Positions 7,476 through 19,028 are shown, counted from the first letter of the stretch. The stretch is DNA of 19,628 nt from JBMNUM01 sp050946275 (GCA_050946275.1 JBMNUM010000031.1:1-19628), one strand, 5' to 3'. A program made the numbers and translations. The notes: generated from the sequence alone by a model not told the origin.

Positions 7476-7502
7476 TCACAACATATACACAACATATTGT
7501 GC
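7476..7502 (-). promoter_or_regulatory. NrdR-box-like operator upstream of nrdD
   Basis: ACACAACATATTGTGC at 7487-7502 fits the NrdR box consensus (ACACWATATNTTGTGT-like palindrome). The adjacent TCACAACATATACACA (7476-7491) repeats the left half, with centres 11 bp (one helical turn) apart so the two overlap. NrdR represses ribonucleotide reductase operons. The site sits about 140-165 bp upstream of the nrdD start, which implies a long leader. No strong -10/-35 pair was identified. Confidence 0.7.
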
Positions 7503-7722
7503 TTGGCTTCTCATCGATGCAATAGATATGGTAGCCCAGTGGATAACCGCTTTCAAGGCCGAACGCCTTAAAATTTGCAGAAATCTGACGAAGGGAGGGG
7601 CCTCCCGCATGGCTCATGCGGTAAAGCGCAAAGTGCACCTTGGCATGCGATTTTCAGGCTCGCCGCCCGCCCCGATTGGATGGCCGTTCGCCCTTGCTGG
7701 GGCGGGTCTGGCACCGATGGCG
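7503..7722. other. Intergenic stretch between nrdD regulatory site and rsgA end
   Basis: No gene is supported here. It holds GGGGCGGG/CCCGCCCC arms at 7666-7673 and 7699-7706 (25-nt loop) just after the rsgA stop, CCGCATG-GCT-CATGCGG at 7605-7621, and GGGAG/CTCCC at 7593-7606. These may help end rsgA transcription, although none has a T-run on the minus strand. The motif AAATTTGCAGAAATCTGAC at 7571-7589 resembles the arm of the palindromic element at 11857-12047. No tRNA is seen. Confidence 0.5.
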
Positions 7723-8736
7723 CTAGCGACGCCTCGCGCGGCCCTCCGGGATACTCGCGACCTCCTCGGCGATGGCGCGGTACGACTCGAAGCGCCTCGC
7801 ATCGAGAGTGCCGTCTCCGATCGCCTCGCGCACGGCGCAACCCGGCTCGCTCGCATGCGCGCAATCGCGGAAGCGGCAACCTTCGGCAAGCTCGAATATG
7901 TCGGCGAACGCGCGGCGCACGCCATCTTCTGAACCCGTGAGCACGAAGGAGCGCAGTCCCGGCGCATCTATGATGAACCCGCCGTTGGGCAAGCCGACCA
8001 TGCGGCGGGCAATCGTCGTGTGCCGGCCCTTGCCGTCGCGCGCGCGCACCGCGCCCGTCTGGAGCACGTCCTCTCCGATGATGGCGTTCACGAGGCTCGA
8101 CTTGCCCACGCCGGACTTTCCGAGCAGCACCGCGACCTCGCCGGCATCCACGAGCGAGGCGATCTCGTCCACACCGTTCCCATCGACGATGGATTCGGCG
8201 ACGACGGGAACGTCGAGCGCGATGCGACGCACCGCCTCGATGGCCGATGCCGGATCCGGGCACTCGTCCGCCTTGCTGAGGACGATGGCCGGCTTCGCCT
8301 GACTCTGGTACGACATGACGAGCTCGCGCTCGAGATGGCCGAGCCGCTGCTCCACGCCGCCCATCGGCGTGACGATGAACACCATGTCGATGTTCGCGGC
8401 GAGCGTCTGGCGACCCGACTTCCGCCCGCGGTCGGCGCGGGACAGCTCGTTCACGCGCGGCAGGATCGCGCGGATGACAGCGTTGTCATGGTCGTCCGGG
8501 AAATCGAGCGCAACCCAGTCCCCCACCGCGGCGAGCGTATCGCCGCCCTTCACGAGCGCGACCGCATGCTCGGCGCGGAAGCTCCCGCGCGCGCAGCACA
8601 CGAGGGGCAGCGTCCGGTCCACCCGGATGACGCGCCCCGGCTCGAGGCCCTCTATCGAGAGTTTCGCCGAGACCCGCTCGAGCTCCTCGAGCATGGCGGG
8701 CGGTTGGGGAAATGACGAGAAGGAGATCGTGTCCAT
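7723..8736 (-). CDS. rsgA: Ribosome small-subunit-dependent GTPase A
   Basis: This 337-residue protein of the RsgA/YjeQ family is a circularly permuted GTPase that helps 30S subunit maturation. The domain order fits: an N-terminal OB fold (about 36-100), then G4 SKAD (154-157), then G1 GKSGVGKS (206-213), then G3 DAPG (257-260, where DTPG is usual), and a zinc-binding C-terminal domain with Cys287, Cys292, His294 and Cys300. The start at 8736 lies 3 bp after the stop of the upstream OB-fold gene and lacks a clear ribosome site, so translational coupling is likely. It is the last gene of a tight five-gene operon with purine phosphorylase and TrkH. An in-frame ATG at codon 15 is an alternative start but also lacks a ribosome site. 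Confidence 0.95.
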   Translation of the reverse strand: MDTISFSSFPQPPAMLEELERVSAKLSIEGLEPGRVIRVDRTLPLVCCARGSFRAEHAVALVKGGDTLAAVGDWVALDFPDDHDNAVIRAILPRVNELSRADRGRKSGRQTLAANIDMVFIVTPMGGVEQRLGHLERELVMSYQSQAKPAIVLSKADECPDPASAIEAVRRIALDVPVVAESIVDGNGVDEIASLVDAGEVAVLLGKSGVGKSSLVNAIIGEDVLQTGAVRARDGKGRHTTIARRMVGLPNGGFIIDAPGLRSFVLTGSEDGVRRAFADIFELAEGCRFRDCAHASEPGCAVREAIGDGTLDARRFESYRAIAEEVASIPEGRARRR

Positions 8737-8739
8737 GCG

Positions 8740-9285
8740 CTACCGGAGCCGTTCCCTCAGGCGCCAGTACACGATGCCCATGACCGCGCCGACGACCAGC
8801 ACGATGATGGCCGGCACAAGGGGTTCCGGCGAGGCGGGTTCCTCGACCGGTCCTCCCGGCTCGATGATCTTCACCTCGGTCGCATGCACGTCGAGGTCGC
8901 TGTCATGCGTCATGCACTCGACATGGAAAACGCCCTTCACGCGGATTGTGTCACCCACGGTGCCGTACTCGCCGAAATGCTCGAGACGCGCGGCATCGTC
9001 GTCCTTCATGTACACGGAGACCGTCTCGCCGCCGTCGGCGACGAGCACCCATGTGTGCCCGCGATCGGCATCGAGCGGAGCACCCACGACCTCGCCCTCG
9101 AACTGCACCGATTGGCCGGTGAGCTTGTAACGCTCCGTGATCAGGTCGCCGATCGTGACCTTCTGCGTGCCGGTTGACGTCACCGCATGTGCCGGAGCGG
9201 CGCCCAAGAGGAGAACGGATGCCGCGAAGAGCAGCGCGACGAGCGCGAGCAGGACCCTTCCCCTATGCCGTGCAATCGACATCAT
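8740..9285 (-). CDS. Exported, membrane-anchored OB-fold-like protein
   Basis: This is a 181-residue protein. A typical signal peptide covers residues 1-34, with likely cleavage after AHA. A beta-rich domain (about 42-142) has the spacing of an OB-fold: VTIGDLI, GQSVQFEGEVVG, WVLVADGGETVSVYM, GDTIRVKGVF, HATEVKII. A Pro/Glu linker follows, then a C-terminal helix (about 157-175) ending in positive residues. It should therefore sit outside the membrane with the tail inside. GGAGGAG 8 bp upstream supports the start, and the first codon is 1 bp from the trkH stop. It ends 3 bp before rsgA. I do not recognise a named family. The domain recalls nucleic-acid-binding or CcmE-like OB folds, but no haem-binding His motif is evident. 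Its partner could be TrkH or the envelope; this is inference. Confidence 0.8.
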   Translation of the reverse strand: MMSIARHRGRVLLALVALLFAASVLLLGAAPAHAVTSTGTQKVTIGDLITERYKLTGQSVQFEGEVVGAPLDADRGHTWVLVADGGETVSVYMKDDDAARLEHFGEYGTVGDTIRVKGVFHVECMTHDSDLDVHATEVKIIEPGGPVEEPASPEPLVPAIIVLVVGAVMGIVYWRLRERLR

Positions 9286-9286
9286 G

Positions 9287-10807
9287 CTAGCGGCTCCTCC
9301 TCTTCTTGGGGGTCAGCGAGGTGAAGAGCGCGAAGATGCACGCGAGCACGGTGAGGAACTCGAGCCTGCCGAACCACATCTGGATGAAGTACATGATCTC
9401 GAGGCCGGTCGGCATGCCCGGTGCGATGATGCCCGACGACAGGCCATTGTTGCACGTCGCGGAGACCGACTCGAACAACGCACGGGAGGGCTCGTAGCCG
9501 AAGGCCATCGTGATCGCCGCGCCGACCATGATGCTGCCCAGGAAGAGCGATACGATAACGAGGGCGGAGCTCGCCGCATCCTTCGAGATGACCTTGCGGC
9601 CGAGATGCTCGTAGGTCGAGACCATGCGCGCCGAATCAGGCGAGAGCACCTGCTTGATGCGCAGGATGATCTCCTTGGCCACGATGCCGAGGCGCAGGGC
9701 CTTCATGCCTCCGGCCATGGATTCGGACATGCCGCCGACCGCCATGGCGATGGCCACCATGCAGATCGCGCCCGTGGGCACGAGTCCCGTCATCTGCTCG
9801 GGCGGGATAACCTGCGACCCCGTGCTCGTCGTCGCCGAAATGACGGTGAAGATGCCCTTGCGCAGCAGCGCGTTCAGGCCGTTGAGATGGTCGCCCGCAC
9901 ACAGCGTGATGGTGACGAACACGACCACGACGACAATCCACACGGCGTATGAGCGGAGCTCGAAGTCCTTGAAGAAATCGCGGATGCGGCCGTTGAGGAG
10001 ACGGTAGTACAGCGAGAAGCTGATGGCGCCGATGACCATGACGAACATGCAGGCGATCTCGAGGGCCCAATCGTGGTAGTAGGGCAAGCCGGCAGACGTC
10101 AGCGAGAAGCCCGCGGTGTCGTACGCCGCGATGGTCAGGCAGCTTCCATGGAGTATCGCATCGGGAACGTTCATGCCCTTGATCAAGAGCATGATCGTCA
10201 TCACGATGGCGCTGATCACGATGGCGACGACGGAGAACTTGACGATGAACAGCGTCGTCTGGCGAATCTCGGGCATCACGTGGTCGTGACGACCCTCCGC
10301 GTCGTAGAGCGCGGCACGGCTGCCACTGCGCGCGAAAGCGCCGATGGACATCGCGATGACGATGACTCCCTGGCCTCCGATGAAATGCATGATGAAGCGC
10401 CAGACGTTATCCGACGCCGAGAGGTGCTCCATATCGAGGCATAGGGAGAACCCGGAGGTCGTGAAGCCCGACATCGACTCGAAGAGGCTGTCGAAATACG
10501 AGGCGTAGTGCCCCGAGAGGAACAGCGGAATCGCGGCCACGAGCGAGCATACGAGCCATGCGAGCGCCGTGATGACGACGGCCTGCTTGCGCTTGAGGTT
10601 CGTCGGGTTGATCTTGCACATGCACAGCAGGAAGCCCACGATCAGCGCAATGCCCATGCTGAACAGGTAGTTCGTGGTGATCGCCGTGTCGTGATGGGCG
10701 ATGGAGATGGCGAGCGGTATCACCATGGCGATGCCCAGGAACACGATGAGGTATCCCGTGTAGTGCGCGACGACGCGCATGTCCTCCAATGTCAACCGCG
10801 GCCACAT
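9287..10807 (-). CDS. trkH: Potassium uptake protein TrkH
   Basis: This 506-residue Trk/Ktr/HKT-superfamily K+ translocating subunit has four membrane-pore-membrane repeats. The four selectivity-filter loops are visible at 116-120 (TTSGF), 230-235 (DTAGFS), 326-331 (TTSTGS) and 452-457 (CNNGLS), each with the conserved glycine. Length matches TrkH (about 480-510). The start at 10807 is 4 bp after the stop of a small membrane-protein gene, with GGGGTAG as a weak ribosome site. The regulatory NAD-binding subunit TrkA, normally required, is not in the window and must lie elsewhere. The downstream OB-fold gene begins 1 bp after the trkH stop. Placement between purine phosphorylase and RsgA is unusual. 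Confidence 0.95.
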   Translation of the reverse strand: MWPRLTLEDMRVVAHYTGYLIVFLGIAMVIPLAISIAHHDTAITTNYLFSMGIALIVGFLLCMCKINPTNLKRKQAVVITALAWLVCSLVAAIPLFLSGHYASYFDSLFESMSGFTTSGFSLCLDMEHLSASDNVWRFIMHFIGGQGVIVIAMSIGAFARSGSRAALYDAEGRHDHVMPEIRQTTLFIVKFSVVAIVISAIVMTIMLLIKGMNVPDAILHGSCLTIAAYDTAGFSLTSAGLPYYHDWALEIACMFVMVIGAISFSLYYRLLNGRIRDFFKDFELRSYAVWIVVVVVFVTITLCAGDHLNGLNALLRKGIFTVISATTSTGSQVIPPEQMTGLVPTGAICMVAIAMAVGGMSESMAGGMKALRLGIVAKEIILRIKQVLSPDSARMVSTYEHLGRKVISKDAASSALVIVSLFLGSIMVGAAITMAFGYEPSRALFESVSATCNNGLSSGIIAPGMPTGLEIMYFIQMWFGRLEFLTVLACIFALFTSLTPKKRRSR

Positions 10808-10811
10808 AGCG

Positions 10812-10922
10812 CTACCCCGCGAAGACCTTGACGAGGAACACGACGAACGCGAGGGCGACGAAGAAGATGGCCAGGGACACGATCACGGCGAACGAGCCGC
10901 GAACGATGTCCGAGAAGCGCAT
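10812..10922 (-). CDS. 36-residue single-pass membrane peptide
   Basis: A short gene in the PNP-trkH gap encodes a 36-residue peptide. It has a short basic/acidic head (MRFSDIVRG), one strongly hydrophobic helix of about 22 residues (SFAVIVSLAIFFVALAFVVFLV) split here only for reading, and a KVFAG tail. GGAGGG at 10928-10933, 5 bp upstream, supports the ATG at 10922. An in-frame ATG at 10943, directly abutting the PNP stop codon, would give 43 residues with a more basic N-terminus. The stop is 4 bp before trkH. Position and size recall accessory peptides of ion pumps such as KdpF, but no homology is claimed; a role in stabilising TrkH is inference. Such small genes are often missed in annotation. 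Confidence 0.7.
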   Translation of the reverse strand: MRFSDIVRGSFAVIVSLAIFFVALAFVVFLVKVFAG

Positions 10923-10943
10923 CGATGCCCTCCGCTTGCGCAT

Positions 10944-11756
10944 TTACGCCACCACGCTCTCGATCAACGCGGCGAGTCGCGCGGGCACATCGCTTTCATG
11001 CTGCATGAGATGGGCCTCGTCGATCTTGCCGGGACCCACGCCGGCGGCCATGTTCGTGACGAGCGAGATGCCGGCCACCTCCATGTCGCACGCGGCGGCG
11101 GCGATAACCTCGGGAACGGTCGACATCCCCACGAGGTCGGCGCCCAGCGTCCGAAACGCGCGGATCTCCGCCGGCGTCTCGAACGACGGGCCGCGCACAC
11201 CGATGTAGACGCCCTCGCGCACATCCTCGCCCACCTCGGCTGCACGGGCAAGCAGGCGCTCGCGCAATGCGGGAGTGTATGCGTACGTCATGTCCGGACA
11301 CGGACGGGCGAGACGGTCGTCGATGCTGTAGAAGAGCGGGTTGACGCCCATGTAGTTGATGTGGTCGGCGATCACGATGAACTGCTCGACGGAAAAATCG
11401 GTGTTGATGGCTCCCGCGGCGTTCGTGACGATGAGGCGTTCCACGCCGAGCAGGTGCATGACGAACACGGGGAAGGCGACCTCCTCGACCGAGTAATCCT
11501 CGTAGAGGTGGATGCGTCCCTGCATGCAGATGACCTGCCTGCCGCACAGGGTGCCCACGAGGAACCGGCCGGGGTGGTAGATGTTCGTGGAGAGGTTCAT
11601 GCCGGGAACGTCGGCGTAGGGAATCTCAGCCTCCACGTCCATGGACGCCGCAGCGCCCGCGAGACCCGTTCCCAAGATCAGGCCGACCTCGGGCGCGCGC
11701 GAGATGCGCTCCGCGATAAAGTCGGCCGCTTCTTTAACACCCTCGTACTCGATCAT
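10944..11756 (-). CDS. punA: Purine nucleoside phosphorylase (trimeric type)
   Basis: This 270-residue enzyme splits inosine and guanosine with phosphate to base and (deoxy)ribose-1-phosphate in purine salvage. Family motifs are present: the phosphate loop GTGLAG (29-34), His61, RIHLYEDYS (81-89), NAAG (112-115), GPSFETPAE (189-197), VGMSTVPEV (209-217) and Asn235 in TNMAAG. Asn235 corresponds to the Asn that favours 6-oxopurines in trimeric enzymes. EDYS replaces the common EGYS. The start at 11756 is chosen from GGGAG 5 bp upstream and the usual family length; the frame is open further upstream to 11927, but that runs into the palindromic element. It is the first gene of the operon leading to trkH and rsgA. 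Confidence 0.93.
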   Translation of the reverse strand: MIEYEGVKEAADFIAERISRAPEVGLILGTGLAGAAASMDVEAEIPYADVPGMNLSTNIYHPGRFLVGTLCGRQVICMQGRIHLYEDYSVEEVAFPVFVMHLLGVERLIVTNAAGAINTDFSVEQFIVIADHINYMGVNPLFYSIDDRLARPCPDMTYAYTPALRERLLARAAEVGEDVREGVYIGVRGPSFETPAEIRAFRTLGADLVGMSTVPEVIAAAACDMEVAGISLVTNMAAGVGPGKIDEAHLMQHESDVPARLAALIESVVA

Positions 11757-11799
11757 CCCCACTCCCGTCAAATGGACACATGCATCCATGATTACCTGA

Positions 11800-11826
11800 A
11801 TTATAGCCATTGCTGAGGAAGAACAA
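11800..11826 (-). promoter_or_regulatory. Probable promoter of the purine phosphorylase operon
   Basis: A perfect TATAAT on the minus strand (11800-11805) lies 43 bp upstream of the chosen start. TTGTTC (11821-11826) at a somewhat short 15-bp spacing may be the -35. The transcript would have a leader of about 35 nt. Confidence 0.6.
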
Positions 11827-11856
11827 GCCCTGCCGACGGTGGCGCGACACGCAATG

Positions 11857-12047
11857 GCCCCAAATTGGCAGAAAATGACATTTCCTCGATGGCGACGGCG
11901 GACAAAACTGATCCACGACCCGCCCAAATGGCTCTAGAAGATGTTTTCTGCCAGCACCAGATGACATTTGCGGTGCCTAGCGAGCCCGCTTAGCCGGGTT
12001 CGGCCATTTCTTCCTCGAGGAAATGTCATTTTCTGCCAATTTGCGGC
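11857..12047. repeat. Palindromic MITE-like element with 29-bp perfect inverted repeats
   Basis: The arms 11861-11889 and 12015-12043 are perfect inverted repeats, extending to 33 bp with one mismatch (11857-11889 / 12015-12047). The 125-bp interior holds a second, smaller palindrome (11941-11950 with 11958-11967) built from the same words as the arms: TTTTCTGCCA (11944-11953, also 12029-12038) and ATGACATTT (11961-11969, also 11875-11883). It also has GCACC..GGTGC and AGCCCG..CGGGTT arms. No transposase or credible ORF is inside. It lies between the start of the purine phosphorylase operon and the clpB terminator. It may be a non-autonomous mobile element, a structured transcript, or both. 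Confidence 0.75.
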
Positions 12048-12070
12048 ATTTTTCTGTCGCTGCAGCCTTG

Positions 12071-12102
12071 AAACGCAGGAGGGGCGCCCGATGGGCGCCC
12101 CT
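12071..12102 (-). terminator. Terminator hairpin downstream of clpB
   Basis: AGGGGCGCCC (12080-12089) and GGGCGCCCCT (12093-12102) form a 10-bp perfect stem with a 3-nt loop, about 29 bp past the clpB stop. On the minus strand it is followed by CCTGCGTTT, a modest T-run, so intrinsic termination of the heat-shock operon is likely. Confidence 0.7.
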
Positions 12103-12130
12103 CTTCGGTTGAACCAACAATCTGGGCAGC

Positions 12131-14863
<2,733 letters not shown>

Positions 14864-14914
14864 CGCAATCACTTCCTTTCATGGATGAATCGAGGGACAG
14901 TCCTCCGACTCATT

Positions 14915-14948
14915 CGGGTGACGAGGCGGCGAGCGCCATCGTCACCCG
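14915..14948 (-). other. Stable hairpin in the hspR-clpB spacer
   Basis: Arms 14915-14924 and 14939-14948 (CGGGTGACGA / TCGTCACCCG) pair perfectly. The inner GGCG (14925-14928) pairs with CGCC (14934-14937), giving about 14 bp with one bulged base. It begins 10 bp after the hspR stop and has no T-run. It could limit read-through or mark an mRNA cleavage site that sets clpB levels apart from dnaK. Confidence 0.6.
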
Positions 14949-14957
14949 GCTCATTGC

Positions 14958-15356
14958 CTACTTCGAGACGTCCCAGGGCAGGGCCCGGGGCTCGTCCTCG
15001 ACCTTGACGATCGCCCTGATCGTCTCGCGCATGCGGTAGTCGTGCAGCTCCTTCTCGAGCTGCCTGTTCTCGCGCTCGAGTTTCTCGAGGCGCTTCTCGC
15101 GCTCCTCGAGGCGTTCCTCGAGGTCCAAGATCCTGATCACGCCCGCCAAGTTGATGCCCTCGTCGGTCAAATCGCCGATCAGGCCGAGGCGGTCGATGTC
15201 ATCGCGCGAGTACATGCGCGTGTTTCCCGCCGTCCTCTTCGGGACGACCAGGCCCTTGCTCTCGTATGCTCTCAGCGTCTGCGGATGCACTCCCGTGAGC
15301 TCCGCCGCAACGCTGATCATGAACAACGGCCTGCTTGAATCATCATCGTGTGCCAT
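14958..15356 (-). CDS. hspR: Heat-shock repressor HspR (MerR family)
   Basis: This 132-residue MerR-type repressor controls dnaK and clpB genes in actinobacteria; there DnaK acts as its co-repressor, so heat-induced titration of DnaK relieves repression. The winged helix-turn-helix is clear at about residues 13-60 (ISVAAELTGVHPQTLRAYESKG, split here as one motif region), followed by a Glu/Arg-rich coiled coil (about 78-112) for dimerisation and a short tail. The start at 15356 is chosen because AGGTG lies 6 bp upstream; an ATG three codons earlier is nearly on top of that site. It lies between dnaJ (42-bp gap) and clpB (94-bp gap), the standard actinobacterial order. Confidence 0.93.
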   Translation of the reverse strand: MAHDDDSSRPLFMISVAAELTGVHPQTLRAYESKGLVVPKRTAGNTRMYSRDDIDRLGLIGDLTDEGINLAGVIRILDLEERLEEREKRLEKLERENRQLEKELHDYRMRETIRAIVKVEDEPRALPWDVSK

Positions 15357-15398
15357 GTCATTCACCTTCGATGAAGTCTCTTGTCCGCTTCCCTGCCG

Positions 15399-16388
15399 TT
15401 ACTTCTTCTTGCCAGACCCGACCATGCCCGTGATGTTCGGACGGACATCGCGGCCCGCCTGCTCGTATGCGGCGGCAAGCTGCTCGAGAGCCTCCTTCTC
15501 CGCCTTCGACGGGTCATCGGGCACGACCAGCTTCACGGTGATCTTGAAATCACCCTTGCCCGAACCCTTGACCTTCGGAGCGCCCTTGCCCGAGATGACG
15601 AACGTCTTGCCATCCTGCGTTCCCGCGGGGATGGTGAGCTTGACCTTGCCGCCACCGGGCGTCGGGACGGTGAGCTTCGTGCCGAGCGCCGCCTCGGGGA
15701 TGCTGACGGGGAGGTCCATGCACACATCCGCGTTCTTGCGGGAGAACACGGGATGCGCCGCGATCTTGGTCACCACGAGCAGGTCGCCGCGCTCGGCGCC
15801 CTCGGAACCGTAGCCTCCCTTGTGCTTGTAGCGGAGCTTCCCGCCATCTACGGCGCCGGCAGGCACCTTGACGAGCACTTCCTCGGTCTCGCCCGAGTCG
15901 GGATTCTTGATCTTGACCTTCTTCTGCGTTCCCGCGAAGGCCTCGTCGAACGTCACCTCGAGCGTCGTCTGCAGGTCGCGGCCCTTGACCGGTCGGGCCT
16001 GGTAGCCCTGCCCGTATGCGCCACCGCCGGCACCCCCGCCGAAGATGTCGCTCCAGTTCCCACCGAAGCCGCCTCCGCCGAAGCCGCCGAAGTTCTTGAG
16101 GATGTCCTCCCACTCCTTCGGCATCTGGCCGTTGCCCGTGTAGCTCCAGCCACCGGGCGCGCCGCCGGCCGTCGACGAGTACTGGCCGAACGTATCGTAC
16201 TGCTCGCGCTTCTTGGGATCGGAGAGAACCTCGTAGGCCATGTTGACCTCTTTGAACTTCTCCTCATCGCCACCCGTGTCGGGATGATACTTCCTGGCGA
16301 GCTTGCGGTACGCCTTCTTTATCTCATCGTTGGTGGCATCCTTGCTGACACCCAAGATGTCGTAATAATTCCTCTGCTTGGCTGCCAT
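15399..16388 (-). CDS. dnaJ: DnaJ-type co-chaperone without zinc-finger domain
   Basis: This 329-residue Hsp40 stimulates DnaK ATPase and delivers substrates. The J-domain (about 7-72) has the catalytic HPD at 35-37. A Gly/Phe/Trp-rich stretch follows (about 75-132, FGGFGGGGFGG). Two beta-rich substrate-binding domains (about 140-300) come next, and the tail is Lys-rich. The four CxxCxGxG repeats of classical DnaJ are absent, so this is a class B (CbpA/DnaJ2-like) protein although it occupies the dnaJ position of the operon. The start at 16388 has AGGTGG 6 bp upstream; an ATG two codons earlier is too close to that site. It lies 38 bp after grpE and 42 bp before hspR. Confidence 0.94.
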   Translation of the reverse strand: MAAKQRNYYDILGVSKDATNDEIKKAYRKLARKYHPDTGGDEEKFKEVNMAYEVLSDPKKREQYDTFGQYSSTAGGAPGGWSYTGNGQMPKEWEDILKNFGGFGGGGFGGNWSDIFGGGAGGGAYGQGYQARPVKGRDLQTTLEVTFDEAFAGTQKKVKIKNPDSGETEEVLVKVPAGAVDGGKLRYKHKGGYGSEGAERGDLLVVTKIAAHPVFSRKNADVCMDLPVSIPEAALGTKLTVPTPGGGKVKLTIPAGTQDGKTFVISGKGAPKVKGSGKGDFKITVKLVVPDDPSKAEKEALEQLAAAYEQAGRDVRPNITGMVGSGKKK

Positions 16389-16426
16389 CGTCATCCACCT
16401 CGATTCCCTTGCAACCGTTTGTCACG

Positions 16427-17038
16427 CTAGTCCTCCGCGGGAGCCTGCCTCGGCCCGCCGCCCGTCGTGGTAACGACCATGGCGGGGCGGAGGAGCTTCT
16501 CCCCCATCAGGTAGCCCTTCTGGTACACCTGGGCGATCGACTCGGCCGGCACGGAGGCATCCTCCACCGTCGAGACCGCCTGGTGCGTGTGGATATCGAA
16601 CGCCTCGCCGCTCTCGGGAGCGACGGCGACGAGTCCCTGCCTGCCCAGGATGTCCGTGAACTTGTTGTACACGGCCCTGATACCCTCGAGCATCGGGTCA
16701 TCGTCGGCAACGCCGGCGTTGTCGATGGCGCGCTCGAGGTCATCCACCACGGGCAGCAGGTCGGTCACGAGGCGCTCTGCGGCGCGGCTGCGCTCGTCGG
16801 CGCGCTCCGCCGCGGTGCGCTTGCGGAAGTTATCCCATTCCGCTTGCAACCGCAGGTACTTGTCCTGCCACTCCGCGACCTCCGCGGCCGGATCCTCCAC
16901 CTGGGCCTCGGCGACGTTATCTGCGTCGGTGGGCGCGGACTCGTCGCCCGTGCCCACCGCGCTCTCAGCTGCCGCCTGCTCGAGGATCTCCTCGGCCTCC
17001 GCGACCACGTCCTGGTCGTTCTCGTGCAGCTCGTCCAT
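16427..17038 (-). CDS. grpE: Nucleotide exchange factor GrpE
   Basis: This 203-residue protein releases ADP from DnaK. A Glu/Ala-rich disordered N-terminus (about 1-50) leads into the long paired helix (about 52-100, WQDKYLRLQAEWDNFRKRT), a four-helix region, and the C-terminal beta domain with the GrpE signature near 165-195 (HQAVSTVEDAS..VYQKGYLMGEKLLRPAMV). The start at 17038 is 2 bp after the dnaK stop, and GGAGAAGGA within the end of dnaK serves as ribosome site, so translation is probably coupled to dnaK. Length is normal for actinobacteria. Confidence 0.96.
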   Translation of the reverse strand: MDELHENDQDVVAEAEEILEQAAAESAVGTGDESAPTDADNVAEAQVEDPAAEVAEWQDKYLRLQAEWDNFRKRTAAERADERSRAAERLVTDLLPVVDDLERAIDNAGVADDDPMLEGIRAVYNKFTDILGRQGLVAVAPESGEAFDIHTHQAVSTVEDASVPAESIAQVYQKGYLMGEKLLRPAMVVTTTGGGPRQAPAED

Positions 17039-17040
17039 CG

Positions 17041-18948
<1,908 letters not shown>

Positions 18949-18966
18949 GATGTGCTCCTTTCAACA

Positions 18967-19028
18967 ACAAGTGAGATTATCTTGTTTTTTTCATTTCATA
19001 AAATCTCAGTGCCTAACTATAAGATTTT
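18967..19028 (-). promoter_or_regulatory. Inverted repeats in the dnaK leader, candidate operator
   Basis: Three overlapping inverted repeats flank the start site: AAAATCT-N15-AGATTTT (19000-19028) spanning the -10, TGAGATT-N23-AATCTCA (18972-19008), and ACAAG-N9-CTTGT (18967-18985). None matches HAIR (CTTGAGT-N7-ACTCAAG) or CIRCE (TTAGCACTC-N9-GAGTGCTAA). They are candidates for a divergent HspR site or a leader RNA fold. Confidence 0.4.

Noticed and set aside
7503..7722. tRNA gene in the nrdD-rsgA spacer
   Set aside because: No T-loop GTTCRA with matching acceptor and anticodon arms could be found.
15340..15400. RNA thermometer at the hspR ribosome site (CTTC-ATC-GAAG)
   Set aside because: The stem is only 4 bp and too weak to support a claim.
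18967..18985. Canonical HAIR operator for HspR
   Set aside because: ACAAG-N9-CTTGT has the wrong half-site orientation and spacing relative to CTTGAGT-N7-ACTCAAG.
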